Part shown: in pieces, positions 29,396 to 39,124 of the stretch
How the letters are laid out: every line of letters starts with the position of its first letter
Position numbering within the stretch: position 1 is the stretch's first letter
From: Prorocentrum cordatum
Taxonomy: Eukaryota; Sar; Dinophyceae; Prorocentrales; Prorocentraceae
Assembly (NCBI GenBank): GCA_963575745.1
Contig: CAUYUJ010015013.1
Span: 1-64,000 of the forward strand
DNA: 64,000 nucleotides
Direction: 5' to 3'
Program-made: the position numbers and the translations under genes
Notes under the pieces: generated by a model
Database searches by the model: none
Seen by the model: the letters and a program-made list of their open reading frames with translations, nothing else
Told to the model about the DNA's origin: nothing

Positions 29396-31526
29396 TAGGA
29401 GGTAGGAGGAGGGAGGCAAGGAGGAGACAGGCAAGGAGGAGGGAGGCAAGGAAGAAGAGGCGGAGGGGGAGGTCTGGGAGGAAAGGGAGGGAGAAAGGGA
29501 CACTTGGAAAACCGGTTCTCTTGTCAGAACGAGAACTCAACCAGAGAGAGAGCTGGGAACAAGGCGTATGAAGGAACCGCCATGGTCCAACCAAAAGATG
29601 ACCTGAAGACAGCTCAGCGCTGCGAACAACAGTCGCCAGGACCCCGTTGCCACTCGTGTTTAAATCCAAACTCGACCCTCGCCGCAAAGGCAGGGCCCTC
29701 CCAAATCATAAGCTCGCATGGCACCCGCTCCCCGTAATGTGGTGATCAGAGTCCTACGGCCTTCACAGCACATGTCCACCTCACTATGAGAAGAACGTAA
29801 CACCCTTGCCTTTGTGTGGAGCCACGCGTGGCCCAACAATTGCACGGACGGCCAAAGGCGCATCACCGACAATACGCACTGCTGGCTATGAACACTCACC
29901 ATCGTCGTTATCCCAAACATCGGAGTACAAACAAATACCGATGCCGCAACTTCCCAGACCTCTCCTGGCGTGCGCTCCGACCAAAGTTTCGAAGCGAATC
30001 CAGCCGCGACGACGAGGGCACTTCAGGGAAGGGCAGCAGTATCGGTTTCTCCCTCCCCCTCCGCAGCCATTTTTTTGATTCAGGCGGGAAGAAGCCCACG
30101 CCGGACCAAAGGAACAGTGGCGACCTGGGCTTGGCCAGGGCTTGTCCCCAAGGGGCAATCCCTGCTTACAGGCAGCCCTGGGGAAGCCGCTTCTTCCTGG
30201 TTAGGAGTGAGAGCCTCCTGCCCCCTCTGTACGAGGCAGGCCATCGGACGGTGCGGCAGAGGGAAGGCCAGAACGGAGCGGACGAGGCCCTGTCGAGCGG
30301 ATGCGCCGCCAGCTGTCGTTCGAATACCGTCGTCCTTCGTGTCTTCGCAATCCTCCATTTCCCCCTCCAGCGGCAGCTGCGCCTCCTCCTCCTCCTCGTC
30401 CTCCATCGCTGGGGCTTTCGGGTGGGGGAGGGGGGAGGGGGCGGGGGAAGGTTTTGCGAGGACTTGACATGGGAACGTGCCAAGGATTCGGCAGCGGATT
30501 TCCTCGATGCCCTGATAATTCCCAGAAGCGGCACCTGGAGGCCCGACTTGATTCTTCCTTTCGTCGCGCGCTCAAGATACTGACCCTTTCCAGCACCAGA
30601 TGCTGTTTTTGGCCTTCTCGCCTTTTCGCTTCCGATGGCCTCCGAAGCACCATCATAGCCTCAAGATGGCTCCAAGATGACCCAACAGAGCCCAAGGAGA
30701 GCCCCAAGTGGCTTCAAACATGGCACGAAGAGCGACCCAAGAGAGTCCAAGCGGCGATTTGAAGGGGTGTATGGGGGGAGACCATAAGGAAGGAGCATTT
30801 CTTCTTTGACCGATGCTCTCCGACATGGCCCCAAGAAGGGCCCCAAGAAGCTTCCCAAGAGAGCCCCAATAAGGCTGCAGCTGCTTCCAGAATGGCAGGA
30901 GGAGGAGGAGGAGAATGGCATGAAAACGGCCGGGAGCCTCCGATGTCGAAAACAATGCGCGAACCATTTATGATTGACTCCTGGGTCCGCTAAGGCTGAT
31001 CCGGATCTTTGGCTTCGCGGATGCCCCCATTCTGTGTCCCGCTGCGTGCTCCCATACTTCCCTGATGAATGCAGCTCGCCTGGACATCCTTACTGGATGG
31101 GCTGGTGGGGATACTTTTTTCGGTCGCGTCCACCAGCGAAGGCGCTAGCGGAGTCAGAAGCGCTACGGGTCACGACAGCGGCCTAATTAGCAGCTGGACG
31201 CGCCGCAAGCCGAAAACTGGTGGGGATGCGCGAAGCGTCAAGCATTCCGAGGAGATTCCAGCCGTGGTGACGAGGACTCTCCAGGACGAGCAGCGGCACG
31301 AATACCTTTCCCTCCTCTGATCGGGCACACGCCAACATGGATTACGGCCGGACCTATGACAGAAGAGCACCCTCGAAGAGCACGAGACCCTTCGCCGGCC
31401 AAGCTGAAGAGCATTCGAAGCCATCGCCCCAGGGTGCACAAGAACATCCGACAAACTCGAAACAAAAAGCACTAGGGCACCATTCCCGAACCGACCTCGA
31501 TCTTATACCCTGGCCCGACCGTAGGA
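29396..31526. other. No confident gene; contains a dispersed ~80-bp module
   Basis: 29,400-29,500 is GGAGG-rich. 29,955-30,025 and 31,200-31,285 carry copies of a module (ACCTCTCC, then CGACCAAAGTTTCGAAGCGA and GGTGACGAGG) also found at 44,600-44,685 and inverted at 22,185-22,265. 30,660-30,920 has CAAGAGAGCCCCAAG-like words. Open frames up to 255 codons (29,816-30,583) lack recognisable domains. Confidence 0.4.
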
Positions 31527-31564
31527 ATCCGTGGATCTGGCGCGTGGGCGCCAGATCCACGGAT
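31527..31564 (+). repeat. Perfect 17-bp hairpin, 4-nt loop
   Basis: ATCCGTGGATCTGGCGC (31,527-31,543), loop GTGG, then the exact complement 31,548-31,564. A diverged relative lies at about 38,428-38,466 (ATCCATGGACTTGGCG...CGCCAAATCCACGGAT). Confidence 0.95.
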
Positions 31565-32152
31565 CCCGAAGGGACCCCCCCCCGAGCAGGAGGCTGACGC
31601 CTCCTGGCCCGGCCACGGGCCGCGCCGACGCTGTGCTGAAACAGGGCCCGTCGCGCATCCGTGCGTCGCTGATCCATGGCTGCTCCTCCTTCTCCTCCTC
31701 CTCCTCCTCCTCCTCCTCCTCCTCCTCCTGCGTTTCTGCGTTTCTCGCTCTGAGCAGCGTCTCGCGTACGCCCGGAGCGCGGAGCGCGCCGCAGCAGCCC
31801 ACGAGGGCCGCGCGGGCACTCAGACGACGGCCCCGGGAACCCGACCCCGAGGAAGAGAAAGAGGACCAGGGACCAGCCGTTTCAGCACGTAACAGAGGGG
31901 AAGAGACGGGGCCGGGTTGCAAGGTGGGGCCCCCGGGGGCCCCAAAAGGCGCGGCGCGCGGCCTCGGAGCAGGCGGGCCGCAGAGGCAGGGGCCACCGCC
32001 CCCCGCCTCTTCAGATGAAGTACTCCCTGCGGTAGCCGAACGCGACGAACTTGTCCCCCTCTCGGTGGCCGCCAGCCTCCTCCGCCTTAGGAGGGCGGCA
32101 CGCTCACCACCCGAGGGGGCGATGGCGTTGAGGAAGCCGCTGTTCAGGTTGG

Positions 32153-34729
32153 TTACCTCCGTGAAGCCCTGCTGGTGCCCGATGCACTGCTGGTGCCCGG
32201 TGCTCTGCTGGTGCCCGTTGGTGTGCTGCTGGCGCGGTCGCGGCCTCGAGGGGGGTCGGGCACGGCCTCGAGGATGAAGCGCACCTTCTTGGTCGTATGG
32301 GTTGGTGTGGTGGCGGCCGTCGGAGTCCTCCTCGTGGGAGTCGTCCTGGGGCTGCTAGTCTTCCTTCTGCGTCCTCCTGCGTCCTCTGCGTCCCTGAGGT
32401 ACGGCGCGAAGAGCGGGTCGGAGGCGAGTGCATCTCGTGGGCACTCGGTGGTCCACTCTGCCTGCGCCTCGCTGCCCAGGGAGCTCCAAGCCTGCGCGGC
32501 TATCCACTCGCTGGCGCCACGGCCGCGGGCGTAGCGCATGAAGGCCGAGTAGGCCGCGAGCTCGGCGAACGAGACCTCCTCGTAGGCGCGCTGCTCATCG
32601 TGCGGGAGCAACGAGAAGGCCGAGCGGGCTCCCTCGGCTTGGACGGTAGCGAGGCGCGCTCGCAAGGCCTCCTCCTCGGTTCTGTCAATGACGTCGTTGA
32701 GCGTGTCCTCGAGATCCTCCTCGAAGATGTCCCACGGCTTGCGGATGTTCGATGGGATCTGTCCGCTCTCCCATCTGTTGGTGCTGCACTGCCCGCTGCC
32801 ACTGCTCGCACCACTGCCCGTCGCCGCCTGTTCTCGCAGGAGGCTGCCGCTGCTCGCTCCACTGCCCGCCGCCGCCTGTTCTCGCTGTCTTGCGCCACTG
32901 CGCGCACCGCTGCCCGCCACCGCCTGTTCTCGCAGGCTGGCGCCACTGCCCGCCGCCGCCTGTTCTCGCAGGGGGCAGCCACTGCCGGCGCCACTGCCAG
33001 CCACCGCCTGTTTTCGCAGGCTCGCACCACTGCCCACTGCCACTACCGTCTCTTCTCGCACGTATGCCCGCGAATGTTTCTCGCTTTGCGCGCGCTCAGG
33101 CTCATCAGTCACTTCTCGCGCGCTCGTGTTCTGGCCACATGCCCTGATAGCGGCGCTGCAGCTGATCGCGTCGGGCTCCAGCGTCGCCGCCAAGGGGGGG
33201 TCGGTAAGGGGCGTCGTCGGGGGTCGTCGGGGGGCGTCGGCGAGGGGTGTCGAAGTGGGGGCGTCGAGAGTCGTCGAGGGGCGTCGGGCGGGGTCGTTGG
33301 GGGGCGTCGTCGAGAGGCTGCCACTGCACGCACCACTGCCCACGACCGCTCTCACCACTGCCCGCTCGCACCACTGCCCGCTCGCACCACTGCCCGCACG
33401 CACGTCCTTCTGACCACCACTGCCCGTCCGCGCGCACCACTGCCCGCTCGCACCACTGCCCGCCCGCTCGCACCACCGCTGCCTCGTCGCGCCACTGCCC
33501 GCTTGCACCGCTGCCCGCTCGTCTGGGTCCCTCTGGTCGCCTGGGTCCTCCTTCTGGTTGTCTGGGTCCTCCTTCTGGTCGCCTGAGTCCTCCTTCTGGT
33601 CCTTGTTGCGGCGCGCCGTGGCTGCGCGCGCGGCCTCCGCCGCTGCCGCGCGCAGCAGGGCCGCCGCGGGGTAGGCGACGGCGGGCCGAGAAGTGCCGCA
33701 CCATTGCCCGCCACTGCCCGCCACCGCCCACTGCTCGCACCACTGCCCGCCGCCGGCTGCGCTGCCACTGCTCGCACCACTGCCCGTCGCAGCCTGTTCT
33801 CGCAGGCTCTCACCACTGCTAGTACCACTGCCCGCCACCGCCTGTTCTCGCAGGCTTGCACCACTGCTCGCACCACTGCCCGCCACCGCCTGTTCTAGCA
33901 GGCTCGCGCCACTGCCCGCTGCCACTGCCTTGTAGCAGTACTCCTGGGGTTCTGTCTTCGCCTCCCGCTTCTCGCAGGCGCGGACCCCAAAGCTGCGGAT
34001 AGGGGTAGGGAAAACGGGCTCTATATTTGCCTTCCTCTGGCAGCACGCCCTGGTCGCAGCGCCGTCCGCGTTCCAGTCCTCCGAGGTCTCGTTCTGCTCG
34101 GACGGCTCGGCGTCGTCGACCTCGTCCTGGTCGAGCTGCTGGTCGCCGTACCTGTCGTCGCAATGGTCGCCGTACTGGATGCCGTACTGGTCGCCGTACT
34201 GGTCGCCGTACTGGACTCCGTACCTGTCGTCGTGCTGGCCGGGGATGAACTGAGTGCCGTGCTGGTTTCCGTCGTGGTCGAGGTGCTGGTCGCCGCACTG
34301 GACGCCGTACTTGTCGTCGTACTGGTGGCCGCACCGTCTGGGGACTTCGATCACGACGTACTTGACCTCTGTGAGCTTGGCGGCGGCGTTGATCGCTGGT
34401 GCTGGTTCCAATTTTGACGCTGTGCCATTGTCACGATGATTCAGGTCCCAATGTTCTTGATGATGGCACAGCCAGGCCTCGATGGCGTCGCGGCGCCGCC
34501 TGCGAGCGAGGCGGCGGGCTGCCGTGGGACCGAGGGATCTGATTTCTGCCTGGCGCTGCCAGGCGGGCCGCCACGCCTCCTTCGGGCAGCCCTCCGCAGG
34601 AGTAAACATCCATGGCATCAGTGCGGCCGCGACGCCGCAGGCGCTGCGGCGCGCGAGGCTCGGCCGAAGGGGGGCCCAGCCGATCGGATCCGCGATCGAT
34701 CGATCGGCCAGCCCCTCGGCCGAGATGCC
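32153..34729 (-). CDS. SL-tagged long ORF with PPR-like vestiges and expanded repeats
   Basis: One uninterrupted frame runs from the perfect SL at 34,750-34,729 to a stop at 32,153. The first in-frame ATG is at 34,618 (about 821 codons). After a basic stretch (ARRLARRRRRD) comes a YGDQYGDQYG-type repeat. There follow many copies of a Gly-Ser-Gly-Ala-Ser...Leu-Arg-Glu-Gln-Ala repeat, then the segment EPDAISCSAAIRACGQNTSA, which closely resembles a dinoflagellate PPR motif. More Gly-Ser repeats precede a non-repetitive part (RKPWDIFEEDLEDTLNDVID) and a Thr/Arg-rich tail. The Gly-Ser units read GCGAGAACAGGCGG on DNA and resemble the PPR stretch for ACEKGGQW shifted in frame, so the repeat may have grown out of PPR coding sequence. 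A recycled processed cDNA, possibly decayed; PPR proteins usually bind organellar RNA, but function here is doubtful. Confidence 0.55.
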   Translation of the reverse strand, partial: GISAEGLADRSIADPIGWAPLRPSLARRSACGVAAALMPWMFTPAEGCPKEAWRPAWQRQAEIRSLGPTAARRLARRRRRDAIEAWLCHHQEHWDLNHRDNGTASKLEPAPAINAAAKLTEVKYVVIEVPRRCGHQYDDKYGVQCGDQHLDHDGNQHGTQFIPGQHDDRYGVQYGDQYGDQYGIQYGDHCDDRYGDQQLDQDEVDDAEPSEQNETSEDWNADGAATRACCQRKANIEPVFPTPIRSFGVRACEKREAKTEPQEYCYKAVAAGSGASLLEQAVAGSGASSGASLREQAVAGSGTSSGESLREQAATGSGASSGSAAGGGQWCEQWAVAGSGGQWCGTSRPAVAYPAAALLRAAAAEAARAATARRNKDQKEDSGDQKEDPDNQKEDPGDQRDPDERAAVQAGSGATRQRWCERAGSGASGQWCARTGSGGQKDVRAGSGASGQWCERAVVRAVVGSGACSGSLSTTPPNDPARRPSTTLDAPTSTPLADAPRRPPTTPLTDPPLAATLEPDAISCSAAIRACGQNTSAREVTDEPERAQSEKHSRAYVREETVVAVGSGASLRKQAVAGSGAGSGCPLREQAAAGSGASLREQAVAGSGARSGARQREQAAAGSGASSGSLLREQAATGSGASSGSGQCSTNRWESGQIPSNIRKPWDIFEEDLEDTLNDVIDRTEEEALRARLATVQAEGARSAFSLLPHDEQRAYEEVSFAELAAYSAFMRYARGRGASEWIAAQAWSSLGSEAQAEWTTECPRDALASDPLFAPYLRDAEDAGGRRRKTSSPRTTPTRRTPTAATTPTHTTKKVRFILEAVPDPPRGRDRASSTPTGTSRAPGTSSASGTSRASRR

Positions 34730-34750
34730 TTGAGCCAAAATGGCTACGGC
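34729..34750 (-). other. Perfect dinoflagellate spliced-leader sequence
   Basis: The minus strand reads G, CCGTAG, then CCATTTTGGCTCAAG, identical to the 22-nt dinoflagellate SL (first base G is one allowed variant). The following bases are GCATCTCGG, not a GT donor, so this is a leader captured in a cDNA and not an SL RNA gene. Its 5' end abuts a (GAG)n tract. The 15 bases after it match a truncated leader at nine positions in the expected register. Confidence 0.95.
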
Positions 34751-34910
34751 CCCTCCTCCTCCTCCTCCTCCTCCTCCTCCCCGTCCTCCTCCTTGCCCTC
34801 GTCCTCCTCCTCCTCCTCCTCCTCCTCCTCCTCCTCCTCATCGCCCTCGTCCTCCTCCTCCTCCTCCTCCTCCTCCTCCTCCTCCTCCTCCTCCTCCTCC
34901 TCCTCGTTTC
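34751..34910 (+). repeat. (CTC)n tract at the 5' boundary of the SL-tagged gene
   Basis: CTCCTC run with a few CGT/CAT interruptions that begins at the first base beyond the spliced leader. It could be the insertion target of the cDNA. Confidence 0.9.
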
Positions 34911-35108
34911 CTCAATCTGGTCTTCGTCGCCATCCTCGCACCCCCTTTCGCTCTGCCACTCGTCCCCCCCGGCGGCGACGATAGGCGCGAGTAGCCCAGG
35001 GGCGGGCGCTACAGCGCACTCGCCCGGGAGCCTCGTCGGAGACATCGATCGCCGGCACCCCTGCATACACGCATTGCTCCCCCCTGGGATATTCGCCCCT
35101 CTTTGGGC

Positions 35109-35334
35109 GCCCGAGTTATCCGGAGTAACTCGGGTCCGGGGTAACTCGGGTTCGGATTCCCGAAAAAGGAACCCGAGTTATCCCTGACCCGAGTTACCCC
35201 TGATGATTCGGGGCTCTGGATGCCCGAGTTATCCGGGGTAACTCGGGTCCGGGGTAACTCGGGTTCGGATTCCCGAAAAAGGAACCCGAGTTATCCCTGA
35301 CCCGAGTTACCCCTGATGATTCGGGGCTCTGACC
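35109..35334 (+). repeat. 113-bp tandem duplication, nearly identical copies
   Basis: Copy 1 starts at 35,109 and copy 2 at 35,222. Each contains CCCGAGTTATCC, GTAACTCGGGTCCGGGG, GTAACTCGGGTTC, then AACCCGAGTTATCCC and ACCCGAGTTACCCC. Each unit therefore holds inverted CGAGTTA/TAACTCG motifs and can fold on itself. The near identity indicates a recent duplication. Confidence 0.95.
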
Positions 35335-35479
35335 TCTGTCGCCGCCTGAGAGCCCCCCCTTGGCTGCGAGCTCGGGCCCCGCTCGGAGGCCGTCCCCGGC
35401 GTTGAGGACGTCCGCGGGCCCCAAGCCCCCACAGGGCGGGACGGCGGGCGGACCGGATCGGACCCCCGCGCCGAGCAAG

Positions 35480-35626
35480 GAGGAGAAGGAGGAGGGAAAA
35501 GAAGAGGAGGCGGAGGTGGAGGAGGAGGAGGAGGAGGAGGAGGAGGAGGGGGAGGAGGAGGAGGAGGAGGAGGAGGAGGAGGAGGAGGAGGAGGAGGAGG
35601 AGGAGGAGGAGGAGGAGGAGGAGGAG
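35480..35626 (+). repeat. (GAG)n tract
   Basis: GGAGGA-phase purine run. Followed by three copies of a GTTTAGTGAACGC-like word at 35,693, 35,739 and 35,759. Confidence 0.9.
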
Positions 35627-36519
35627 CCCGGACGTCGCACTGGTAGAGATCAAAACATCCACCCCCATAATAACCACACCGACACGCGAAGTCGTTTAGT
35701 GAACGCGCCCAAGGAAGGAATCGAACAGGGCAGGGCTGTTCAGTGAACGCTCAAGGCCGTTTAGTAAACGCCTACTGTCTGGTCCAGGTGTTTTTTTCCT
35801 CCCTTGATGTAGGAAGATGGGGCCCAGGGCGGCTTCGGCCGTGATTGATGGTTCGCAGGGTTGCGGCTTTTGGTTCGCGGCGTCGGCTCTCGGGGTCCCG
35901 CGCAGCTGATCTTCCCGTCGCAAGCGGCGCCAACGTATCGAGGCTTGCGCCCAGCGGCGGGGCCGAAACCAGCTGCACTGCACGCAGCAAACTCTCGTCC
36001 GACTCGAACTTCCCGAGCGAGCGTTTCTGCAAGCGGCGAGTTGAAGGGAGGAACGCAGATGGGATGCCTTGCCCTGCGGGCTGGCGATCAGCGTGTGTAT
36101 TGGCTCCAGATCGCGTCACGTCGACGATGCGTCTGCGATTAGGCGATCCTCCGACCCCATCTATTCGGCCCCGTGTGGGAGGCCCGTCACCGTGACAGTG
36201 CCACTTGCAGAACCTCCCTTCGCCCCTGTTTGCAAACGGCCTGGCGATGCTTCCCGTCGCCCTGTACTCGTGTCCTTACATATCGTTGTCAAAGGCCTTC
36301 AAACATGACAGTCGGACATGAGGAGACCATGGGGAAGTGAGGGCAGCGCTGCGTCAGCTTTTCCAAATAGTCTAACCTCAACTTCGAGGCTCTCTGCCTG
36401 AGGCGGCGAAGGGAGGGAAGAGGACACACCGCGAGGGCAAGGGATGAGGAGGGGGGGAAGTGTGAGGATGAGGAGGTCGCATTCATGTGCCTTGGACGCT
36501 CTGGTAATGAATGTAACAG

Positions 36520-36800
36520 CGATCGTGACGAGGTGGGGGAGGAGGCGGAGGAGGCGAGGGAAGAGGATGAGAGCAGATAGGGTGGGAAGGAGAGGAGGGG
36601 AGGGGAGAGGCAGAGGGAGGAGGACGAGGAGGGAGCAAAGGGAAGGGCGGAGGTGGAGGAGGAGGGAGAACAAGGATGGAGGGAGGAAACGGAGGGACGA
36701 GTGGAGGGAGGGAGGGAGGGAGGGGGGAAGAGTCAGAAAAGAAGGATGAAGAAGACCACGACGTGGAGGGGGAACGAGGAGGAGAACGAGGAGGACCATG
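36520..36800 (+). repeat. Purine-rich tract
   Basis: GGAGGCGGAGG/GGGAGGGAGG sequence. On the minus strand it directly follows the GC donor of the exon candidate at 36,969-36,824, so it may be intronic. Confidence 0.8.
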
Positions 36801-36823
36801 AGGAACAGAGGGGGAACCGATGC

Positions 36824-37397
36824 CTCATCTGCTCGGCCACCCGCTGCTGGGCCAGGTCGTCGGCGCCCGTGACAAACTTCCTGTGGTGGCCCGGGAAGTG
36901 GAGGGAGCGGTGGTCCGCGGTCTTGGGGCCGCGGCCCTGGACCTCGATCACGCCGCCCCAGTCGCCTCTCTGGCCGCGAGCCAGCGAGGGCCAGGACGCA
37001 AGGAGCGGCACCCGGGGGCTGCCCTCCACAGGCGCGCTGCTGGAGGCTCTGTCCAAGGATAGGCGCCACCCCGGGGAATTGCTGGAGAAGCTCGGGGATC
37101 TACTGACCCGGGTCAATCCAGACATGGGTCAGTCAGGCCTTACAGGATCCTGCAAGATCCTGTGGCATCCTGCAGGATCCTGCACGCAAGCCCAGCTCTG
37201 CAGGATCCTGCCAGATCCGGCGCTCTGACTGAACCCGTTTGCACTGACCCCGTCTCTTGATCCCCGAGCAGCTCAAACAAGGCCTCGCCCATGCACCAGG
37301 AGCGGGCCTCCGTGGGATGCCCTGGCGGCGATCGCGCGGGACACTCCCGGTGGGTTTTTACGACGCGCACGTGCGCAGCGCCGTCCTGGCTCTCCAC
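36824..37397 (-). CDS. Putative internal exons of an unidentified gene
   Basis: 36969-36824 begins after GGCCAG and ends ATGAG before GCATCG (GC donor). It encodes WGGVIEVQGRGPKTADHRSL and then HFPGHHRKFVTGADDLAQQR with almost exclusively G/C third positions. An upstream candidate at about 37,397-37,260 encodes VRVVKTHRECPARSP and EARSWCMGEALFELLGDQ. The segment between (37,085-37,260) is a dispersed repeat and would be intron. I do not recognise the protein, and start and end are unknown. Confidence 0.35.
37085..37260 (+). repeat. Dispersed repeat with AGGATCCTGC clusters, copy 1
   Basis: GGGGATCTACTGACC, GGGTCAGTCAGGCCTT, several GCAGGATCCTGC palindromes, CAAGCCC and CCTGCAAGATCCTG recur in order at 44,158-44,340. 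It has repeated palindromic BamHI-type cores and no frame. Confidence 0.8.
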
Positions 37398-37489
37398 CCC
37401 TGGTCGTTCGCCGACCGCCCCAAGGGGCCCATGACGGGCCCCTTGGGATTCCGATGATGGGCCCAGTTTCCACCACCACTACCCTGTGT

Positions 37490-37890
37490 AGGAGGAGGAG
37501 GAGGAGAAGGAGGAGGAAGAGGAGGAGGAGGAGGAGGAAGAGGACCTCCTCATACTCCCTTCTCCCCGTCCTACATCTGGTGGTGGTGTTGGAACATGTG
37601 CCCACCATCCGACGGTGGCGAACGCCCTCGGGACGCCGCGCCCCTCCACTCTGATGCCCCTTCTGTGGCCCGCGGCGGCCTATGACGAACACGTGGTGGT
37701 CCTCGCCGCCGGAGCCCGTGCCGCGGGGGGGCGGCAAGAGTGCACCTGCCTCTGCACCGGCTCCTGGCCGGGGCCCTCCTGGGGTCAGCCTCCTCCCCCT
37801 CCTCCACCTCCTCCGGCTCCTGGCCAGGGCCCTCCTGGGGTCAGCCTCCTCCTCCTCCTCCTCCACCTCCTCCTCCTCTCCTCCTCATCC
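37490..37890 (+). repeat. GAG tract and CTC-rich duplication
   Basis: 37,490-37,545 is GAGGAG-rich. At 37,760-37,890 the block CTCCTGG(C/G)CAGGGCCCTCCTGG followed by GGTCAGCCTCCTCC occurs twice, with a CTC tail. Minus-strand sequence at 37,700-37,590 (EDHHVFVIGRRGPQKGH) could be a small exon, but no splice signals decide it. Confidence 0.6.
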
Positions 37891-37909
37891 TGATGGGTGC
37901 GCCTGGGCC

Positions 37910-38310
37910 ACCTCACTTCGCTCGGCGACGAGCCGAGGGGCAGTGAGAAGGAAAAGGGCTGCTCAGAAGGCTCGGGAGTCCCTATAGGCCCATCCTGGGG
38001 TCTCTCCCATCGTACTTAAGGGCCACATCCCCAAAAGTAATCTCGAGAACCCAAACGAGTACCGAAACAGTGTCGATCGAGCATCGCCTCTCAGAACCCG
38101 ACACGCGAGAACCCTCCAGTTCCGGCACCTTCTTGGTGCTCGACATTCTTTCTGGTGGTCAAGGCTAAAGTAGGTAAGTAGGTTGGAACATCAAAACCTG
38201 TGATCAGGGCCGGTGCGCTGGGGCCACCTCACTTACCTCACTTCGCTCGGCGACGAGCCGAAGGGCAGTGAGAAGGAAAAAGGCTGCTTGGAAGGCTCGG
38301 GAGTCCCTGG
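37910..38310 (+). repeat. Duplicated ~85-bp block
   Basis: CCACCTCACTTCGCTCGGCG, then ACGAGCCGA, GGGCAGTGAGAAGGAAAA and AGGCTCGGGAGTCCCT occur at 37,910-37,985 and at 38,223-38,310. CTTCGCTCGGCGACGAGCCG contains a short hairpin. Confidence 0.85.
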
Positions 38311-38800
38311 GCCTTCCTGGGAGTTTTTGCCCGAACTTTCCTCGAAGCTTCTGAAAAGCCCCGTCGCCTTCCGATGAGGCCCTCTCCTTCCCGCTTCACA
38401 CCGGGGGCGCGCAAACATGGATCAGCGATCCATGGACTTGGCGCGCGGTCGCCAAATCCACGGATCGGCGGACGTGCCCTCCCCAACCAGTGCGGCCGGT
38501 GCCGCCTCGCTCGGCGGCGGAAGCCCGCGACTTCCCACGGAGCCCGTCGACAATCCACGCCCCCTTGATCCAGGGTTGCGATCGCCTTCTCCTTCCCACC
38601 TCCCACCAGCGCTCGCCGCCGACTCGCGCATCGCGCCCCGCGGCGCGCGGCTTGCCTTCGCCCCCCGCGCGCCCTCGCTCTCCGCCGCCCAGCGCGTCGG
38701 CCCCTGGCCGCGCTAAACGCGCCCCTCGCGGAGGCCCTCGCGCCCCCGGTCGGGGCGAGCGAGAGGTTCCTGCGCGGCCCAAGAGGGGGGCTGGCGCGAG
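38311..38800. other. No gene recognised
   Basis: GC-rich; contains an imperfect hairpin at 38,428-38,466 related to 31,527-31,564. Open frames on both strands are Arg/Pro/Ala-rich without motifs. Confidence 0.4.
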
Positions 38801-39124
38801 GTCGGGCATGTCCCCCTGCAGACGGATTCTGGACGAAAAGTTCAGACAAAGTCATCTAAGGGATTCCAAGACGATCCAGAGGAAGTGAAAGTCCTCCCCG
38901 GACTATTGTTTCACTGTGGGTTGAGCACTCCTTCCTTGAAGGGGCCCACGGACACACAAATCAATAGACACAAACAGAAATAATCCCCATATTTTCCCAT
39001 ATTTGGGGTGTTTTCGTCTTCACCCCCACTTCCCATATTTTCCAATATTTTCTGGGGGATCGACGATTAATTGTGTCTGTGCGTTTCTTTCCCTCCTGAT
39101 TCCTGTAGAGGGACAGGCCCCGAC
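38801..39124 (+). mobile_element. MITE-like element A, copy 1, with element B nested inside
   Basis: Ends GTCGGGCATGTCCCCCTGCA (38,801) and CCTGTAGAGGGACAGGCCCC (about 39,102-39,121) are inverted to each other. Inside are GGACGAAAA and a CCCCGGACTATTGTTT block typical of family A. Element B (38,938-39,100) is inserted before the right end. Confidence 0.8.
38938..39100 (+). mobile_element. Element B, copy nested in element A
   Basis: Same order of blocks as 23,630-23,792 (GGGGCCCACGGACACACAAA, CCCATATTTTCCCATATTT, GGGGGATCGACGATTAATTG, CCCTCCTGAT). The nesting shows B inserted after A. Confidence 0.85.

Noticed and set aside
34212-34738. TTG within the spliced leader as start codon of the 32,153-34,729 frame
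   Set aside because: The leader is a 5' untranslated exon in dinoflagellate mRNAs; the first in-frame ATG is at 34,618.
35690-35770. tRNA-like B-box (TGTTCGATTCC on the minus strand)
   Set aside because: No A-box at the required distance and no cloverleaf could be drawn; at most a degraded SINE fragment.
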